64,000 nucleotides of DNA from Bacilli bacterium (GCA_900770925.1 CAAGLY010000025.1:1-64000), one strand, 5' to 3'. Shown: positions 43,381-52,591, counted from the first letter of the stretch. Numbers and translations: made by a program. The notes: generated by a model from the sequence alone, not told the origin.

Positions 43381-44674
43381 GCCAGTTGAGGAGAAAACAA
43401 TTTCTCCTAGCGAGAATAAAACCGGGGTTACATACAAAGAGGAACTAGTCAAGAACGATGTTCTTGTCTCCGTGCGCCACTTAAAGAGGTTCTTCCCGAT
43501 GGGCGGAGGAAAGAAGCTGAAGGCTGTCCACGATGTTTCCTTTGATATCAAGAAAGGCGAATGTTTCGGCCTTGTCGGTGAATCCGGATGCGGAAAGACT
43601 ACGACTGGCCGTTCCATCATCCGACTTTATCAGCCGACTAGCGGATCTATCTACTTCAAAGGCTATCGTATTGCCGCCGGTTCCCGCTGGAACGAAAAGG
43701 AAATCAAATGGTCCAAGATCAAAGGCGATGCCAAGATCAAGGAAATCCGCCAGAAGGAAAAAAGCGAGCTCTCAGAGAGGAATAACAACACCTTAGAAGA
43801 GCAGATCCAGTACAACGCGGTCAAAGACAGCTACGATAAGCAGGCGGAGAAGATTAAGTCCCATGTTACTGCTATCCGCAAGGAGCAGGAAGCTAAGATC
43901 AAGAAAATCCGGTATGATAACCGGCATGTCGATCCTAAGCTGAGGAGCAAGAGGCAGAGGATTTTCCAGGATCCGATTGATTCTCTCGATCCCCGTAGGA
44001 CTGTTGAAGATATCATTCAGGAAGGATTGAAGATTCAAGGCTACCGTAACCGTCAGGAAAACCATGAGAAAGCCGTCAAGGTTCTCGAAGAGGTCGGACT
44101 GATTCCGGATTACTGCTCCCGCTATCCGAACGAATTCTCCGGAGGACAGCGTCAGCGTATCGGTATTGCCCGTGCAATTATCAGGAATCCGGACTTCAGG
44201 ATCTGCGATGAACCGATTTCCGCTCTTGATGTCTCTATCCGTGCTCAGATCATCAATCTTCTAAATGACCTGAAAGAGAATCACGGACTGACCTTAAGGT
44301 TCATTGCCCACGACCTTTCTGTTGTTAAGTACTTCTGCGACCGGATTGCAGTCAGGTACTTCGGCGAGATGGTTGAGAGGGCAACAAGCGATGAGCTCTT
44401 CGCCCATCCGCTTCATCCCTATACCCGTGCTCTCCTCTCTGCCATTCCTAAACCTGATCCGCTTAGCGAAAAGAAGCGTAAACGTATTGTCTATAACCCG
44501 GCTAAGGAACATGACTACCGGGAAGAGAAGCCGACATTCGTTGAAATCGTCCCCGGACATTTTGTCCTTGCCAACTCTAAGGAAATCTCTAAGTATAAGG
44601 AAAGGATTGAGGAAGACGACAAGAAAAACGCGGAGAAAGAAGCTCTCCGTAAACAGCAGGGTACTGAATATTAA
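43358..44674 (+). CDS. oppF: Oligopeptide ABC transporter ATPase OppF with coiled-coil insert
   Basis: 438 residues (family about 320-330). Walker A GESGCGKTTTGRSI (about 69-82), then a charged helical insert of about 95 residues (NEKEIKWSKIKGDAKIKEIR ... YDNRHVDPKL) before the Q-loop QRIFQDPIDSLDPRRTVED. In the family this is DPRMTV; here R2 is AGG at 43997-43999. Then signature FSGGQRQRIGIARAI, Walker B DFRICDEPISALD, IAHDLSVVKY and IAVRYFGE-MVE (family VMY; AGG at 44354). The insert is on the other side of the Q-loop compared with OppD, so the two expansions arose separately or exchange structural roles. Last opp ATPase; stop at 44674. Confidence 0.92.
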   Translation: MSQNLKNKPVEEKTISPSENKTGVTYKEELVKNDVLVSVRHLKRFFPMGGGKKLKAVHDVSFDIKKGECFGLVGESGCGKTTTGRSIIRLYQPTSGSIYFKGYRIAAGSRWNEKEIKWSKIKGDAKIKEIRQKEKSELSERNNNTLEEQIQYNAVKDSYDKQAEKIKSHVTAIRKEQEAKIKKIRYDNRHVDPKLRSKRQRIFQDPIDSLDPRRTVEDIIQEGLKIQGYRNRQENHEKAVKVLEEVGLIPDYCSRYPNEFSGGQRQRIGIARAIIRNPDFRICDEPISALDVSIRAQIINLLNDLKENHGLTLRFIAHDLSVVKYFCDRIAVRYFGEMVERATSDELFAHPLHPYTRALLSAIPKPDPLSEKKRKRIVYNPAKEHDYREEKPTFVEIVPGHFVLANSKEISKYKERIEEDDKKNAEKEALRKQQGTEY

Positions 44675-44753
44675 GCCTGTTACCGCTTACAGGATAGACG
44701 GATGTTTTCTGTAATGCCGGAAAAATGCCGATAAATCGGCTAAATTTGCCCTT

Positions 44754-44811
44754 AGGCATCTTATTTCCTGATAGGATGCCTCTCCTGCTGTTTCTCCCTG
44801 TTGACTATAAT
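44754..44811 (+). promoter_or_regulatory. Hairpin and -10 box before second lipoprotein
   Basis: AGGCATC (44755-44761) pairs with GATGCCT (44775-44781). TATAAT follows at 44806-44811 in a TTGACTATAAT context, and GGAGG precedes ATG 44879. No 17-bp-spaced -35 box is obvious. The gap 44675-44878 contains no gene. Confidence 0.5.
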
Positions 44812-44878
44812 ATCTTGCTCTTCTCATCTAGAGAGGGAAACAAACTCAGAATTTGAACTTTTTTGGAGGTTAATCGAG

Positions 44879-46957
44879 ATGAAAAAGAAAAGTTTATTAT
44901 TAGCCGTTATTGCCTTTACATCTTTAGGCCTAGTCGGATGCGACGGCACTAAAACATCTGGCACAGTAAAAGACTCGACATCGCAGTCGCAGTTCCTTGA
45001 GGATGACAGCAACATTACTCTCCGCGGTGCTACGACTTTTGAAGTCAATCAGACGATTACCTATCGTTTCAGCGTCGCTAATGCTGTCCGCAACAAGTTA
45101 GTCAAGGTCTCTTTAGAGGCTAACGATGTTGCCGGTATTCTTCAGACCGATGGAACGGTTGACTATGAAGCAAATGGTGTCAGCAGTGTCAAAGTCTTCG
45201 GCGTGTCTGAAGGTACGATCAAGAGGAAGGTTACTTCCGTCGAAACCGGAAACTCTAATACCTTCACTCTTACGGTTACTGCGGCTAAGCCGACCCTCCA
45301 GGAAACTCTTAATTCCTTAGCTAGTGCTACTAACTATACCTTTATCGGTAAACCGGAAGACGAAAGCCTTCAGAACAAACTGACCACTACTATCACCAAA
45401 CGTGTCGAAAAGGCACTTACGGTTACCGATGGCGAAGGGGTTAACCTCTGGCAGGCAAAAGCAACGGATGATGGCGATGCTGCTAGTTATGCCCGTTATG
45501 GTATTGCTGTCAATAACGAAGGCAAGGCTTTCTATATTGATAAGAATATTACGACGGATAAGGATGGAAACACCACGACAGACGAGAATTTCCGTTCTTC
45601 TGCCATCTATGCTGTCTCTCCTTCTATCGGCTTCCTTAACCAAGACAACTTTGCCGGTGATCCGGATGCATTCAATGGCTATCTTTTCAATTCCTTTGCT
45701 TTAATCAGCGGTTCCTGGGCTACTTCCGAAAAGGCTGATGATAATATCTATACCATTGAAGGCGGAACTTCTGATTCGGATGAATCTTCTTCTGCCGCTA
45801 TTCTTGAGTGCAGGCTCTGGAACATGGTTGATCCATCCGGTATGATTTCTAATAGGCAGGTTAAGAATATTTTCACCTATGCGGATGCTGCCTCCTGGAT
45901 TGATACCACTGTCGAAGTCATTGACCTGAATAATATCAAGGTTACCATTACTCCGGTTGCTAATTCCGGCTTAAAGCGTGTTGTTTCTGCTGAAGATAAG
46001 ACTTCTGCCGATTATCCGACTATGGTCGGCGAAGTTTCCAATTTCGGAAACACTACTCTTGATACCGAAATCAGGAACTATCTTGGAACCAAGATCACTT
46101 TCCAGAACCCAGGAATGAATTCTGCTAAGAAGCAGATCAATTCTGCTTTACATTCTAATAACTTCACCTTTGTTGAGCCGATTTCCTATGATTATGGAAC
46201 AAAAGACAAGGACGGCAATTATTCCGATTCCGGCACTGTTTACCGTTATTGGTACTATACCGAAAACTACCTGTTCTTTGAAATCCCCCAGGAATCCTAT
46301 GATCAGTATAAGAAGGATACTGGAAAGGAAACCATCACTTATGAAGGAAGCGATGGAAAGGAACATGAGCTTGAAAGCAACATCGGCTATGGTCTGACAA
46401 AAGACAAGAAACTCCATGAACTGACATATAACGCTGCTGCAGACGGTAAGCCTGCCTCTGTTTCTGTCGGTGAGGCAGTCACAAGTCAAGGACAGACCAT
46501 TACTCTTAATTCCAGGAACGAATTCTCTCCTTCCGGTATTGGCATTGAAGGCGGACTTGGTGCCTTAATTGAAACTACTGGTTCTATCTATATGCTTTCC
46601 GATGAAGCGACAACCTTCTGGAATGGTGACAATAAACTGTACTACAACAACTACAGGAAGATGAATCCGAATTGCTATGATCCTTTCGCCCTTTATTTCT
46701 TAGGATTTACTGGCGATAATATCATTAATGCCTTCGTCGAGAAATATCCTGCAGCAAAGAATAATGTTCAGTTCTTCACCCTTCTCAATGTTGAAACTGC
46801 TACCGATGATACGGTTACGGCCATTAACTTCCAGCTCGATGCTAGGTTCCCGGATGGCAAGTATTATCGTGGTTCTATGTTTGAGTTCTCGGTAAAGGAC
46901 TTCGGAACCACTAAGTCTTCTTACGATACTCTCATCACGGAAGCTTTAGCTGCTTAA
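44879..46957 (+). CDS. Large lipoprotein with N-terminal Ig-like domain
   Basis: 692 residues starting MKKKSLLLAVIAFTSLGLVG before the lipobox Cys (LVGC). ATG at 44879 follows GGAGG by about 9 bases; the longer frame (44801) would begin inside the promoter. After the anchor comes an Ig-like beta domain (TLRGATTFEVNQTITYRFSV, ending NTFTLTV, about 45-135). Two related segments follow: LQETLNSLASATNYTFIGKP and KKQINSALHSNNFTFVEPI each begin an NYTF/NFTF domain, so the rest may hold two homologous repeats. It could be an accessory surface binder of the peptide-uptake cluster. No family recognised; a terminator follows. Confidence 0.75.
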   Translation: MKKKSLLLAVIAFTSLGLVGCDGTKTSGTVKDSTSQSQFLEDDSNITLRGATTFEVNQTITYRFSVANAVRNKLVKVSLEANDVAGILQTDGTVDYEANGVSSVKVFGVSEGTIKRKVTSVETGNSNTFTLTVTAAKPTLQETLNSLASATNYTFIGKPEDESLQNKLTTTITKRVEKALTVTDGEGVNLWQAKATDDGDAASYARYGIAVNNEGKAFYIDKNITTDKDGNTTTDENFRSSAIYAVSPSIGFLNQDNFAGDPDAFNGYLFNSFALISGSWATSEKADDNIYTIEGGTSDSDESSSAAILECRLWNMVDPSGMISNRQVKNIFTYADAASWIDTTVEVIDLNNIKVTITPVANSGLKRVVSAEDKTSADYPTMVGEVSNFGNTTLDTEIRNYLGTKITFQNPGMNSAKKQINSALHSNNFTFVEPISYDYGTKDKDGNYSDSGTVYRYWYYTENYLFFEIPQESYDQYKKDTGKETITYEGSDGKEHELESNIGYGLTKDKKLHELTYNAAADGKPASVSVGEAVTSQGQTITLNSRNEFSPSGIGIEGGLGALIETTGSIYMLSDEATTFWNGDNKLYYNNYRKMNPNCYDPFALYFLGFTGDNIINAFVEKYPAAKNNVQFFTLLNVETATDDTVTAINFQLDARFPDGKYYRGSMFEFSVKDFGTTKSSYDTLITEALAA

Positions 46958-46975
46958 TTTCTTATTTGCTATGAA

Positions 46976-47010
46976 GAGAGGGAGGCCTTACCTCCCTCTT
47001 TTTCTCTTTT
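46976..47010 (+). terminator. Rho-independent terminator after second lipoprotein
   Basis: GAGGGAGG / CCTCCCTC stem with a CCTTA loop and TTTTTCTCTTTT tail. Confidence 0.88.
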
Positions 47011-47029
47011 CCTGAGGTGTGATTCAAAG

Positions 47030-47329
47030 ATGAATAAAACTTTATATCGTATCCTTGTCTATTCCTGCTTCGTTAGGCTTGTCGGAAGTGTTATCGGCCT
47101 GGTCTTTGCAAGGAGAGGGACTTCTGATTTCAACAGCTGGGCAATCCTTTGCCTGTGTTTAAGGATTCTATCCCCTATCTGTCTGATCATTGTCCAGTGC
47201 CTATATCGGATTGCGAAAAAGCCGCTTCCAAAAGGAAATCAGACGAAAACCTGTCCGAAATGCCATGGCATTAATGATAAGGATGCTGAATTCTGCAAAT
47301 ACTGCGGAAACCGATTCCGGAATTTCTGA
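47030..47329 (+). CDS. Small membrane protein with C-terminal zinc ribbon
   Basis: 99 residues: two hydrophobic segments (LVYSCFVRLVGSVIGLVFA and AILCLCLRILSPICLIIVQC) and a C-terminal four-cysteine ribbon CPKCHG...CKYCGNRF. With AGG as Met, F-V-AGG-L and the start of the loop gain hydrophobic residues. Such ribbons usually bind one Zn2+. It is convergent with the following ATPase, 4 bp apart. Function unknown. Confidence 0.7.
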   Translation: MNKTLYRILVYSCFVRLVGSVIGLVFARRGTSDFNSWAILCLCLRILSPICLIIVQCLYRIAKKPLPKGNQTKTCPKCHGINDKDAEFCKYCGNRFRNF

Positions 47330-47333
47330 TTCC

Positions 47334-48614
47334 TTAATCTTTCAGGCAGCCTATCGGAATGACAAAAACCCCATCATTCCGTTTGTATCCATATTGAGTT
47401 CCTGTGATAATCAATTTTAAAGTAGGCCTACGTAGAGGGCATTGGGTTTCTTTTTCGTTGTATTGTTTAACTAACGATTCGATTCTATTCAGATGACTTG
47501 CTCCGTCATCGATTTCATTTGATCCTAATTTAAATTCAATCAAAGCATATCTTCCGTCATTATGATGCAATACTGCATCTGCTTCTAGTCCATAGCGGTC
47601 ATGATAATAGCTGATGTCTCCTCCAAAAAAAGAAGAGTAGACTTTAAGATCACGGAAACATAAGGATTCGAAAAGAAAGCCTAGGGTTTTAAAATCAGTA
47701 TTGAAATATTCCGGTGAGAGTCCTAATGCAGCAACAGCGATTGATGGATCAATTAAGTTCCGCTTCGGTGAAGAGCGGATTGCACTTTTTGAGCGGATGG
47801 ATGGACACCAAGCATCGATATCTTCAATGATATAGAGTTTCTGCAGATCATTTATATAATCGAAGAAAGTAGATTGAGATAGATTATAGTTGGCCTGAAC
47901 ATCTCCATAGATGGTTTTGCTTTCTGCCAGGGTACAGATATTCCGGCTATAGGAGTGGAGAATAGCTTTGATTATTCTTGGATCTCTTTTTGTTCCAGAG
48001 ATATTTTGGGTATCAACGGTACAAGTCTGAGTAAATAAGTCTTTTGCCACTTCTAATTTTGAACGGTCAGTCTTGTTTGTCAGACTTTTCGGCCATCCAC
48101 CTCGGCAGATTGCAAAAATCAGCCGATCAATCGTTAATTCGGATTCACAGCCTGAGAAATCTTCTGGGTGATCAAATAGATTCACCAACGATACTTTACC
48201 ATTCGATTCACCGCTTTCGTATAAACTCATCGGATACCTTTTCAGCTGACTGATTCTTAATGTTCCGGTATGTGGTTTTACAACCTCTTTGGAAGTGGAA
48301 CCAGTCAGAATATATAATCCGTTCTCTCCGGTATCATCGATAGATTTACGAATTGCCCCCCATAATTTAGGAGCATCCTGCCATTCATCGAATAATCGGG
48401 GTTTATCTCCGATTAATAGGTTGGATGGTGATATAGAAGCAACAGAAAGAAGGTTTTCTCTTACATCCTCATCCTGGAATTCTACAATACTTTTTGCTTT
48501 TTGCTTGGCAGAGGTTGTTTTCCCGCATCCTTTTGGACCGACAATTAAGGCAGCTCCAAAGGACTCAAGCTTTAAATCGAGTAATGCATCGATGATTCTC
48601 TTTCTGTATTCCAT
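47334..48614 (-). CDS. AAA_14-DUF4143 family ATPase
   Basis: 426 residues. Walker A LIVGPKGCGKTTSAK (about 23-37), Walker B PRLFDEWQDAPKLW (about 72-85) and LTGSTSKE (sensor). The winged-helix/DUF4143 part follows with VQANYNLSQSTFFDYINDLQ and, at the C-terminus, SLCFRDLKVY, YGLEADAVLHHND and YALIEFKLGSNE, a clear PD-(D/E)XK-type core (E...D...E-x-K). All sites look intact. Upstream, 60-130 bp before its start, are three 23-bp tandem repeats (48674-48742) that may be its operator. Related proteins lie at 2213-4659, and a deleted one at 12141-12514. Role unknown. Confidence 0.85.
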   Translation of the reverse strand: MEYRKRIIDALLDLKLESFGAALIVGPKGCGKTTSAKQKAKSIVEFQDEDVRENLLSVASISPSNLLIGDKPRLFDEWQDAPKLWGAIRKSIDDTGENGLYILTGSTSKEVVKPHTGTLRISQLKRYPMSLYESGESNGKVSLVNLFDHPEDFSGCESELTIDRLIFAICRGGWPKSLTNKTDRSKLEVAKDLFTQTCTVDTQNISGTKRDPRIIKAILHSYSRNICTLAESKTIYGDVQANYNLSQSTFFDYINDLQKLYIIEDIDAWCPSIRSKSAIRSSPKRNLIDPSIAVAALGLSPEYFNTDFKTLGFLFESLCFRDLKVYSSFFGGDISYYHDRYGLEADAVLHHNDGRYALIEFKLGSNEIDDGASHLNRIESLVKQYNEKETQCPLRRPTLKLIITGTQYGYKRNDGVFVIPIGCLKD

Positions 48615-48673
48615 AACTGGTTCGATTCCTAAGGGAATTATAAATAATATTTGTCATTTAATCAAGGCGTATT

Positions 48674-48742
48674 GGAGTGATTTGTGGTATTTTGTCGGAG
48701 TGATTTGTGGTATTTTGTCGGAGTGATTTGTGGTATCTTCTC
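48674..48742. repeat. Three 23-bp tandem direct repeats upstream of ATPase
   Basis: The unit starts GGAGTGATTTGTGG and ends TATTTTGTC. Copies at 48674-48696 and 48697-48719 are identical; the third (48720-48742) differs in its last few bases. They lie between the ATPase start (48614) and rpmE (48905). Repeats in front of an ATPase gene could be an operator or an insertion junction. Three copies without spacers do not make a CRISPR. Confidence 0.9.
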
Positions 48743-48854
48743 TGCTTTTCTTTAGTATTCATCGTCAGTTAGGAGGACAAATCAGCTGATTCTCTCTGAG
48801 AATATCTGATTTTTCCTTGTTTAGCAGCTGGTTCTGTGGTATGCTTTTCAATGC

Positions 48855-48881
48855 TTAGCACGCTTGGTAACGTGCTTTAGC
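48855..48881 (+). promoter_or_regulatory. Hairpin in the rpmE leader
   Basis: AGCACG (48857-48862) and CGTGCT (48871-48876) flank an 8-base loop, ending about 15 bp before the GGGAGG ribosome-binding site of rpmE. In Firmicutes bL31 genes often have leader RNAs regulated by the protein; this hairpin could be part of one, but no known consensus was verified. Confidence 0.3.
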
Positions 48882-48904
48882 CGGATTAAGGGAGGAACAT
48901 GATC

Positions 48905-49117
48905 ATGAAAAAAGATATCCATCCGAAATATTACCGTTGCAAGGTCACCTGCAGGACCTGCGGAAACACCTTCGAAACTGGCTCTACTCAGCCGGAAATC
49001 AAGGTTGATACCTGCAACAAGTGCCATTCTTTCTACACTGGAAAGAGGACATTCACTGCCGATACTGGCCGTGTTGCTAAGTTCAACAAGAAGTTAGAGA
49101 AGACTGCTTCTAAGTAG
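48905..49117 (+). CDS. rpmE: Ribosomal protein bL31 (zinc form)
   Basis: 70 residues starting MKKDIHPKYYRCKVTC. The zinc-binding cysteines (C.TC and CNKCHSFYTGK) are kept, so this is the C+ form that holds Zn2+. The C-terminus TGRVAKFNKKL is the family (G)GRVDRFN. ATG at 48905 is 9 bases after GGAGG, better than an in-frame ATG two codons earlier. Part of the large ribosomal subunit bridging to the small one. A terminator follows at 49139. Confidence 0.95.
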   Translation: MKKDIHPKYYRCKVTCRTCGNTFETGSTQPEIKVDTCNKCHSFYTGKRTFTADTGRVAKFNKKLEKTASK

Positions 49118-49138
49118 TTCTCTTACTGCAAAGAAAAA

Positions 49139-49165
49139 TCAGCCGCCTCAAAGGGCGGCTTTTTG
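49139..49165 (+). terminator. Rho-independent terminator after rpmE
   Basis: AGCCGCC / GGGCGGCT stem with a TCAAA loop and TTTTTG tail. Confidence 0.88.
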
Positions 49166-49196
49166 TCTGCCGGAAAATTAATGATAAAATATTTCT

Positions 49197-52133
49197 ATGC
49201 AGGTTAACGAGCGGATTAATTGGATTGAACTGATCAAAAAGGCAGAACAGGTTCTCTCTTTTCCTTTGTCGGAAGAGAGCAAGCCTATTCCTATGCTTAG
49301 CCTTGATTTTCATCATCTCTCAAATAGGGAATCGGTTATCTGCCCTTATCCGAAAAAGGATCTGTTTGCACCTCTTCTTTTATTAGATCGCACGAATCAG
49401 ATCTATTATCCGGTTTTTTTCTTTTTCCCGTCTTATTCTGAAAAAGACGGAAAAAGGAGAATCTTTTTATCGAAACAGAAGCCGGAAAGGAATAATCTGG
49501 TAAAAGAAATCCTTTTAGAAAAGAATCTGCTTGGAAAAGGGAAGATTTCCTATTCCAGCCTTGAAGGATTCACCAATGCCTTATCCAATCAGATTGAGTC
49601 TCTGATGCTTAGGGATAAGTATTCTTTAGTCTTTTCTTTTTCCTTTTTTCCGAAAGAGGTTCTTCTTTATCATTCTATCTATCCTTTCCTTGCCTTAAGT
49701 CAGGCTCAGCAAAGGAAAGAGGATAAATACAAAGGTCTCTTCCAGGAAGTCAAAGAGGAAGGAAGAGAGAAGGCACTGAATGAAGAGAACATCGGTTTCT
49801 TCTCTAAGCAGGAACGCTCCCTTCTGCGCAGGGAACAATATAAGGCAAGTGAGGTTTCCTATGAGGAGAAGGAAGTCTTTGATGACTTTCTTTTCCGGTC
49901 TATTCTTTCCGCGTTGCGGAAAGAGCACTCCCTCCTTCTTGTCGTTCCGAATCAGGAAAAAGAAGCAAGGAACTGTTTTTTAGAGGAACGTTCTTTAAAA
50001 AACAGAACCCTTTATTTTGAAAATCTATTCCCGTGCGATTTAAAGAAACTCCTTAAAGAGAAAAACAACAGGGATGTAGGAGAATCTAATCTTTCCTTTA
50101 GGGAGCAGAGAAGGGAGTCTTTTGAAGAGAAGAAGGACTCCTGCTATCTGATTCCTCCTTTTTTCCGGAGTGAAAAAAGGAGAGATTATTTCTTTAAGGA
50201 TGAGAATAGGAAGTCCTCCTATTCTATTCTGGATGTCGGAACTTACACGAATGAAGAAGCAGAGAAGGATTTTTCGATTCTGGAAGAAAGGAGAGAGTGG
50301 AAAACGATTCTGTTCTCTGATCTGACTAGGCATCCCTTCTATGGATTAGACAGCAGCGGAGAAAGAATGAAGTTTGATTATCTCCGTCTGCTTCTGATTA
50401 AGAGGGAAGATAATCTAGCCAAGATTCAGAACAGGATTAAAGAGAACAGGAAGGATTACTATAAGCCGCTAAATAATCTGATTAATTTGGATGACAGGGA
50501 AAACGAGAGGAAGTTTGTGGAACGGTATGACGGTTTTCCGCTTCAGAGGTTTACTCTTTCTTCACAGCAGTCTTCTCTCTATCCGCTTGGCAATCTCAAG
50601 AAGAGGTTCCAGGCCGTGTCTTCGATTAAACTCCTGGTTAAGGATTTCTTTGATGATTCGATTTTTTCCAGTGATATTCAGACTAGGATTACGGAAGCGG
50701 GCAGTAGTTCCTTTTTAGAGAGAAGAAAAGGAAAGAAGAAAATCAAGGAACATCTGAAAAACAAAGAGAATCCGGATTATCCGACTTTGATTAAGAGGTT
50801 AGCCGCTTACTGGAAGAATTACTCGTTTTTACAGAAGAATAGGCCGATTTATAAGAAAATCTATGGAGAGAACGTAGCAACTAGGAGCTATGTTACCGAA
50901 GGCGAGACAAGAAGGAACTATGTCCACGAATTCGAGAAGAGAGAGAAGGAAGATCCTTCCTTCTCCTTCAAGACTCCTTTTATCCTTCATCTTTATCAGG
51001 ATGGGGACTATCGGAGAAAGTTCCTTTCTGATGCCGGAAAACTTAATCATCTGAAAGAGGAATTCAAGAAACAGACGAAGGAATACCGCTTCTATTTCCC
51101 ACAGGAGGAGAATGTCAGGTTCTCGTTATCTTTTAGCGAATGTGAATCGTTATTGGAAAAGAGAGGAAAAGGAAACTACGAAGAGTTTAGTGAGTATGCT
51201 TCCTTCCATAAGGCGAGGAGGTCTGCCTCTTGGCTTAGGCAGGAGACAAGGAAAAAGAAATACATCCTTAACCATCTTCCGATTTCCTCTTTCCAGAAGG
51301 AATTCTTCTTCTCTCTCTATTATTCGTTCTACTCTGCCGGGAAGGAACGTTTCCTTCCTTATCAGAAAGATGCCCTCCTTCTAAATAGACAAAGGAAGAC
51401 GGAGATCAAAAAGATTAAGAACTACGATGTCATTCAATTGCTTGCTGGCTTAGAAGAGACCGAAAAGAAGAAAACAAAAGAAGTCTCCTATAGGGATCTG
51501 ATGAGGAACCTTACCTCTAATAAGAGCGAGACTATGCTCAATGATGAGCAAGGCAATCCGGTATTTAATCTCTTAAGCAGCCGTTATCCTCTCTCCTTAG
51601 CTACCCCGGCCGATTTAGCGTTAAGGAAAGATAACTGCTTTGATGAAGTGTTACTTCTTAATTCACGGCTAAGGGATGATGTATCTCTGATTAATGGTTT
51701 TCGTGTCGGAGAACGGATTCTTCTTCTTTCTCCCTCTTCATTGTTAGATAACCGGATACAGGGTCTTCATTACACCTATCTGAATAATGACGGAATCTAT
51801 AAGAAAGTGATTCCGTTTAATCAGATTCCTGAGAATCTGATCAAACTATTTAAGGATAATCAGGCCAGATACGGATATACTTTCGACACCTTGGATTCCC
51901 GGTATCCTTATAGGATAAAGAAAAAAGGAAGGATAGACTTAGGTCTATTCCCTTCTTTTCTCCTGTCCCATGCAGAAGACCGGCAGGCTAGGTATGAGCT
52001 GAATCACTATCTCACCAGTGAGCTCTCCTTCTCTCTCCTCTATTTCATAACGGAAGAACTTATATTTGATACAGATAAGTTCTTTTATTCCTTGCTTGAA
52101 GAGAATAACAATAAAACCAACCCTATAAAATAA
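49197..52133 (+). CDS. Degenerate SF1-helicase-like large protein
   Basis: 978 residues, cytosolic. The layout recalls DUF4011/AAA_11-12 superfamily 1 helicases: N-terminal NERINWIELIKKAEQVLSF; FLFRSILSALRKEHSLLLVV, the place of the 'aLa.GK.VLFVS' strand following Walker A; HPFYGLDSSGER; and near the C-terminus YPLSLATPADLAL then FDEVLLLNSRLRDDVSLING with GERILLLSPSS, where helicases have FDVVIFDEASQ...GDxxQ. However, Walker A (GPPGTGKS) is missing and the DEAS box is replaced, so no ATPase activity is expected. It lies in its own unit after a terminator and overlaps the following convergent lipoprotein by 11 bp. Family call is an inference from pattern spacing. Confidence 0.4.
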   Translation: MQVNERINWIELIKKAEQVLSFPLSEESKPIPMLSLDFHHLSNRESVICPYPKKDLFAPLLLLDRTNQIYYPVFFFFPSYSEKDGKRRIFLSKQKPERNNLVKEILLEKNLLGKGKISYSSLEGFTNALSNQIESLMLRDKYSLVFSFSFFPKEVLLYHSIYPFLALSQAQQRKEDKYKGLFQEVKEEGREKALNEENIGFFSKQERSLLRREQYKASEVSYEEKEVFDDFLFRSILSALRKEHSLLLVVPNQEKEARNCFLEERSLKNRTLYFENLFPCDLKKLLKEKNNRDVGESNLSFREQRRESFEEKKDSCYLIPPFFRSEKRRDYFFKDENRKSSYSILDVGTYTNEEAEKDFSILEERREWKTILFSDLTRHPFYGLDSSGERMKFDYLRLLLIKREDNLAKIQNRIKENRKDYYKPLNNLINLDDRENERKFVERYDGFPLQRFTLSSQQSSLYPLGNLKKRFQAVSSIKLLVKDFFDDSIFSSDIQTRITEAGSSSFLERRKGKKKIKEHLKNKENPDYPTLIKRLAAYWKNYSFLQKNRPIYKKIYGENVATRSYVTEGETRRNYVHEFEKREKEDPSFSFKTPFILHLYQDGDYRRKFLSDAGKLNHLKEEFKKQTKEYRFYFPQEENVRFSLSFSECESLLEKRGKGNYEEFSEYASFHKARRSASWLRQETRKKKYILNHLPISSFQKEFFFSLYYSFYSAGKERFLPYQKDALLLNRQRKTEIKKIKNYDVIQLLAGLEETEKKKTKEVSYRDLMRNLTSNKSETMLNDEQGNPVFNLLSSRYPLSLATPADLALRKDNCFDEVLLLNSRLRDDVSLINGFRVGERILLLSPSSLLDNRIQGLHYTYLNNDGIYKKVIPFNQIPENLIKLFKDNQARYGYTFDTLDSRYPYRIKKKGRIDLGLFPSFLLSHAEDRQARYELNHYLTSELSFSLLYFITEELIFDTDKFFYSLLEENNNKTNPIK

Positions 52134-52578
52134 GAGAAGGTTTTGTGTAGTTTCCAAAATAGACGACAATATCTCTGGTTAGTGAATCAAAGATAGAACT
52201 CTGCAGAGAAAGCGGATCAAGTGAAGTATAGAAACTCGTTGCCCTATTTTGTCTTTGCGCAATCGGACTGAAATCTAAACAGATAGCTTCCGGAAGCGCC
52301 TCTTTATCTAGCTTTGTTCCATAAGGATAAGAGAGACTGAACTTATAGCTGAGATCAGAATTTATCCGTTCGTTTTTTCCGTTGATATTCTTAACATCGA
52401 TCTGGAAATAATAGACCTTAACAAACGAAGGAACGGTCTCCTCTGTTTTCTTTGTTTCTTTTCGTTCTTCCTCATCGGCAATAGTCGGAGTGCTTGCTTC
52501 CTCTTTTATCGAATCAGAGTTGCTCTTGCACCCGGTAAGGAAAAGAGAAAAGAGAATCCAAAGCATGCTTTTCTTCAT
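52123..52578 (-). CDS. Small lipoprotein, tandem paralogue 1
   Basis: 151 residues; signal peptide MKKSMLWILFSLFLTGC with lipobox LTGC at Cys 17. After an acidic linker, the folded part reads SFVKVYYFQIDVKNINGKNE, SLSYPYGTKLDKEALPE, TSFYTSLDPLS and SLTRDIVVYFGNY. These four blocks recur in the next gene upstream, so they are tandem duplicates. Its stop overlaps the convergent 978-residue gene. Surface-exposed, function unknown. Confidence 0.75.
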   Translation of the reverse strand: MKKSMLWILFSLFLTGCKSNSDSIKEEASTPTIADEEERKETKKTEETVPSFVKVYYFQIDVKNINGKNERINSDLSYKFSLSYPYGTKLDKEALPEAICLDFSPIAQRQNRATSFYTSLDPLSLQSSIFDSLTRDIVVYFGNYTKPSLIL

Positions 52579-52591
52579 GGTTTAAACCTCC

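Noticed and set aside
44686..44702. GTTACCGCTT near 44690 as another copy of the 12-kb palindrome
   Set aside because: Only about ten bases match and the surrounding hairpin (CCTGT...ACAGG) is different.
48674..48742. CRISPR-like repeat
   Set aside because: Three contiguous copies with no spacers and no cas genes.
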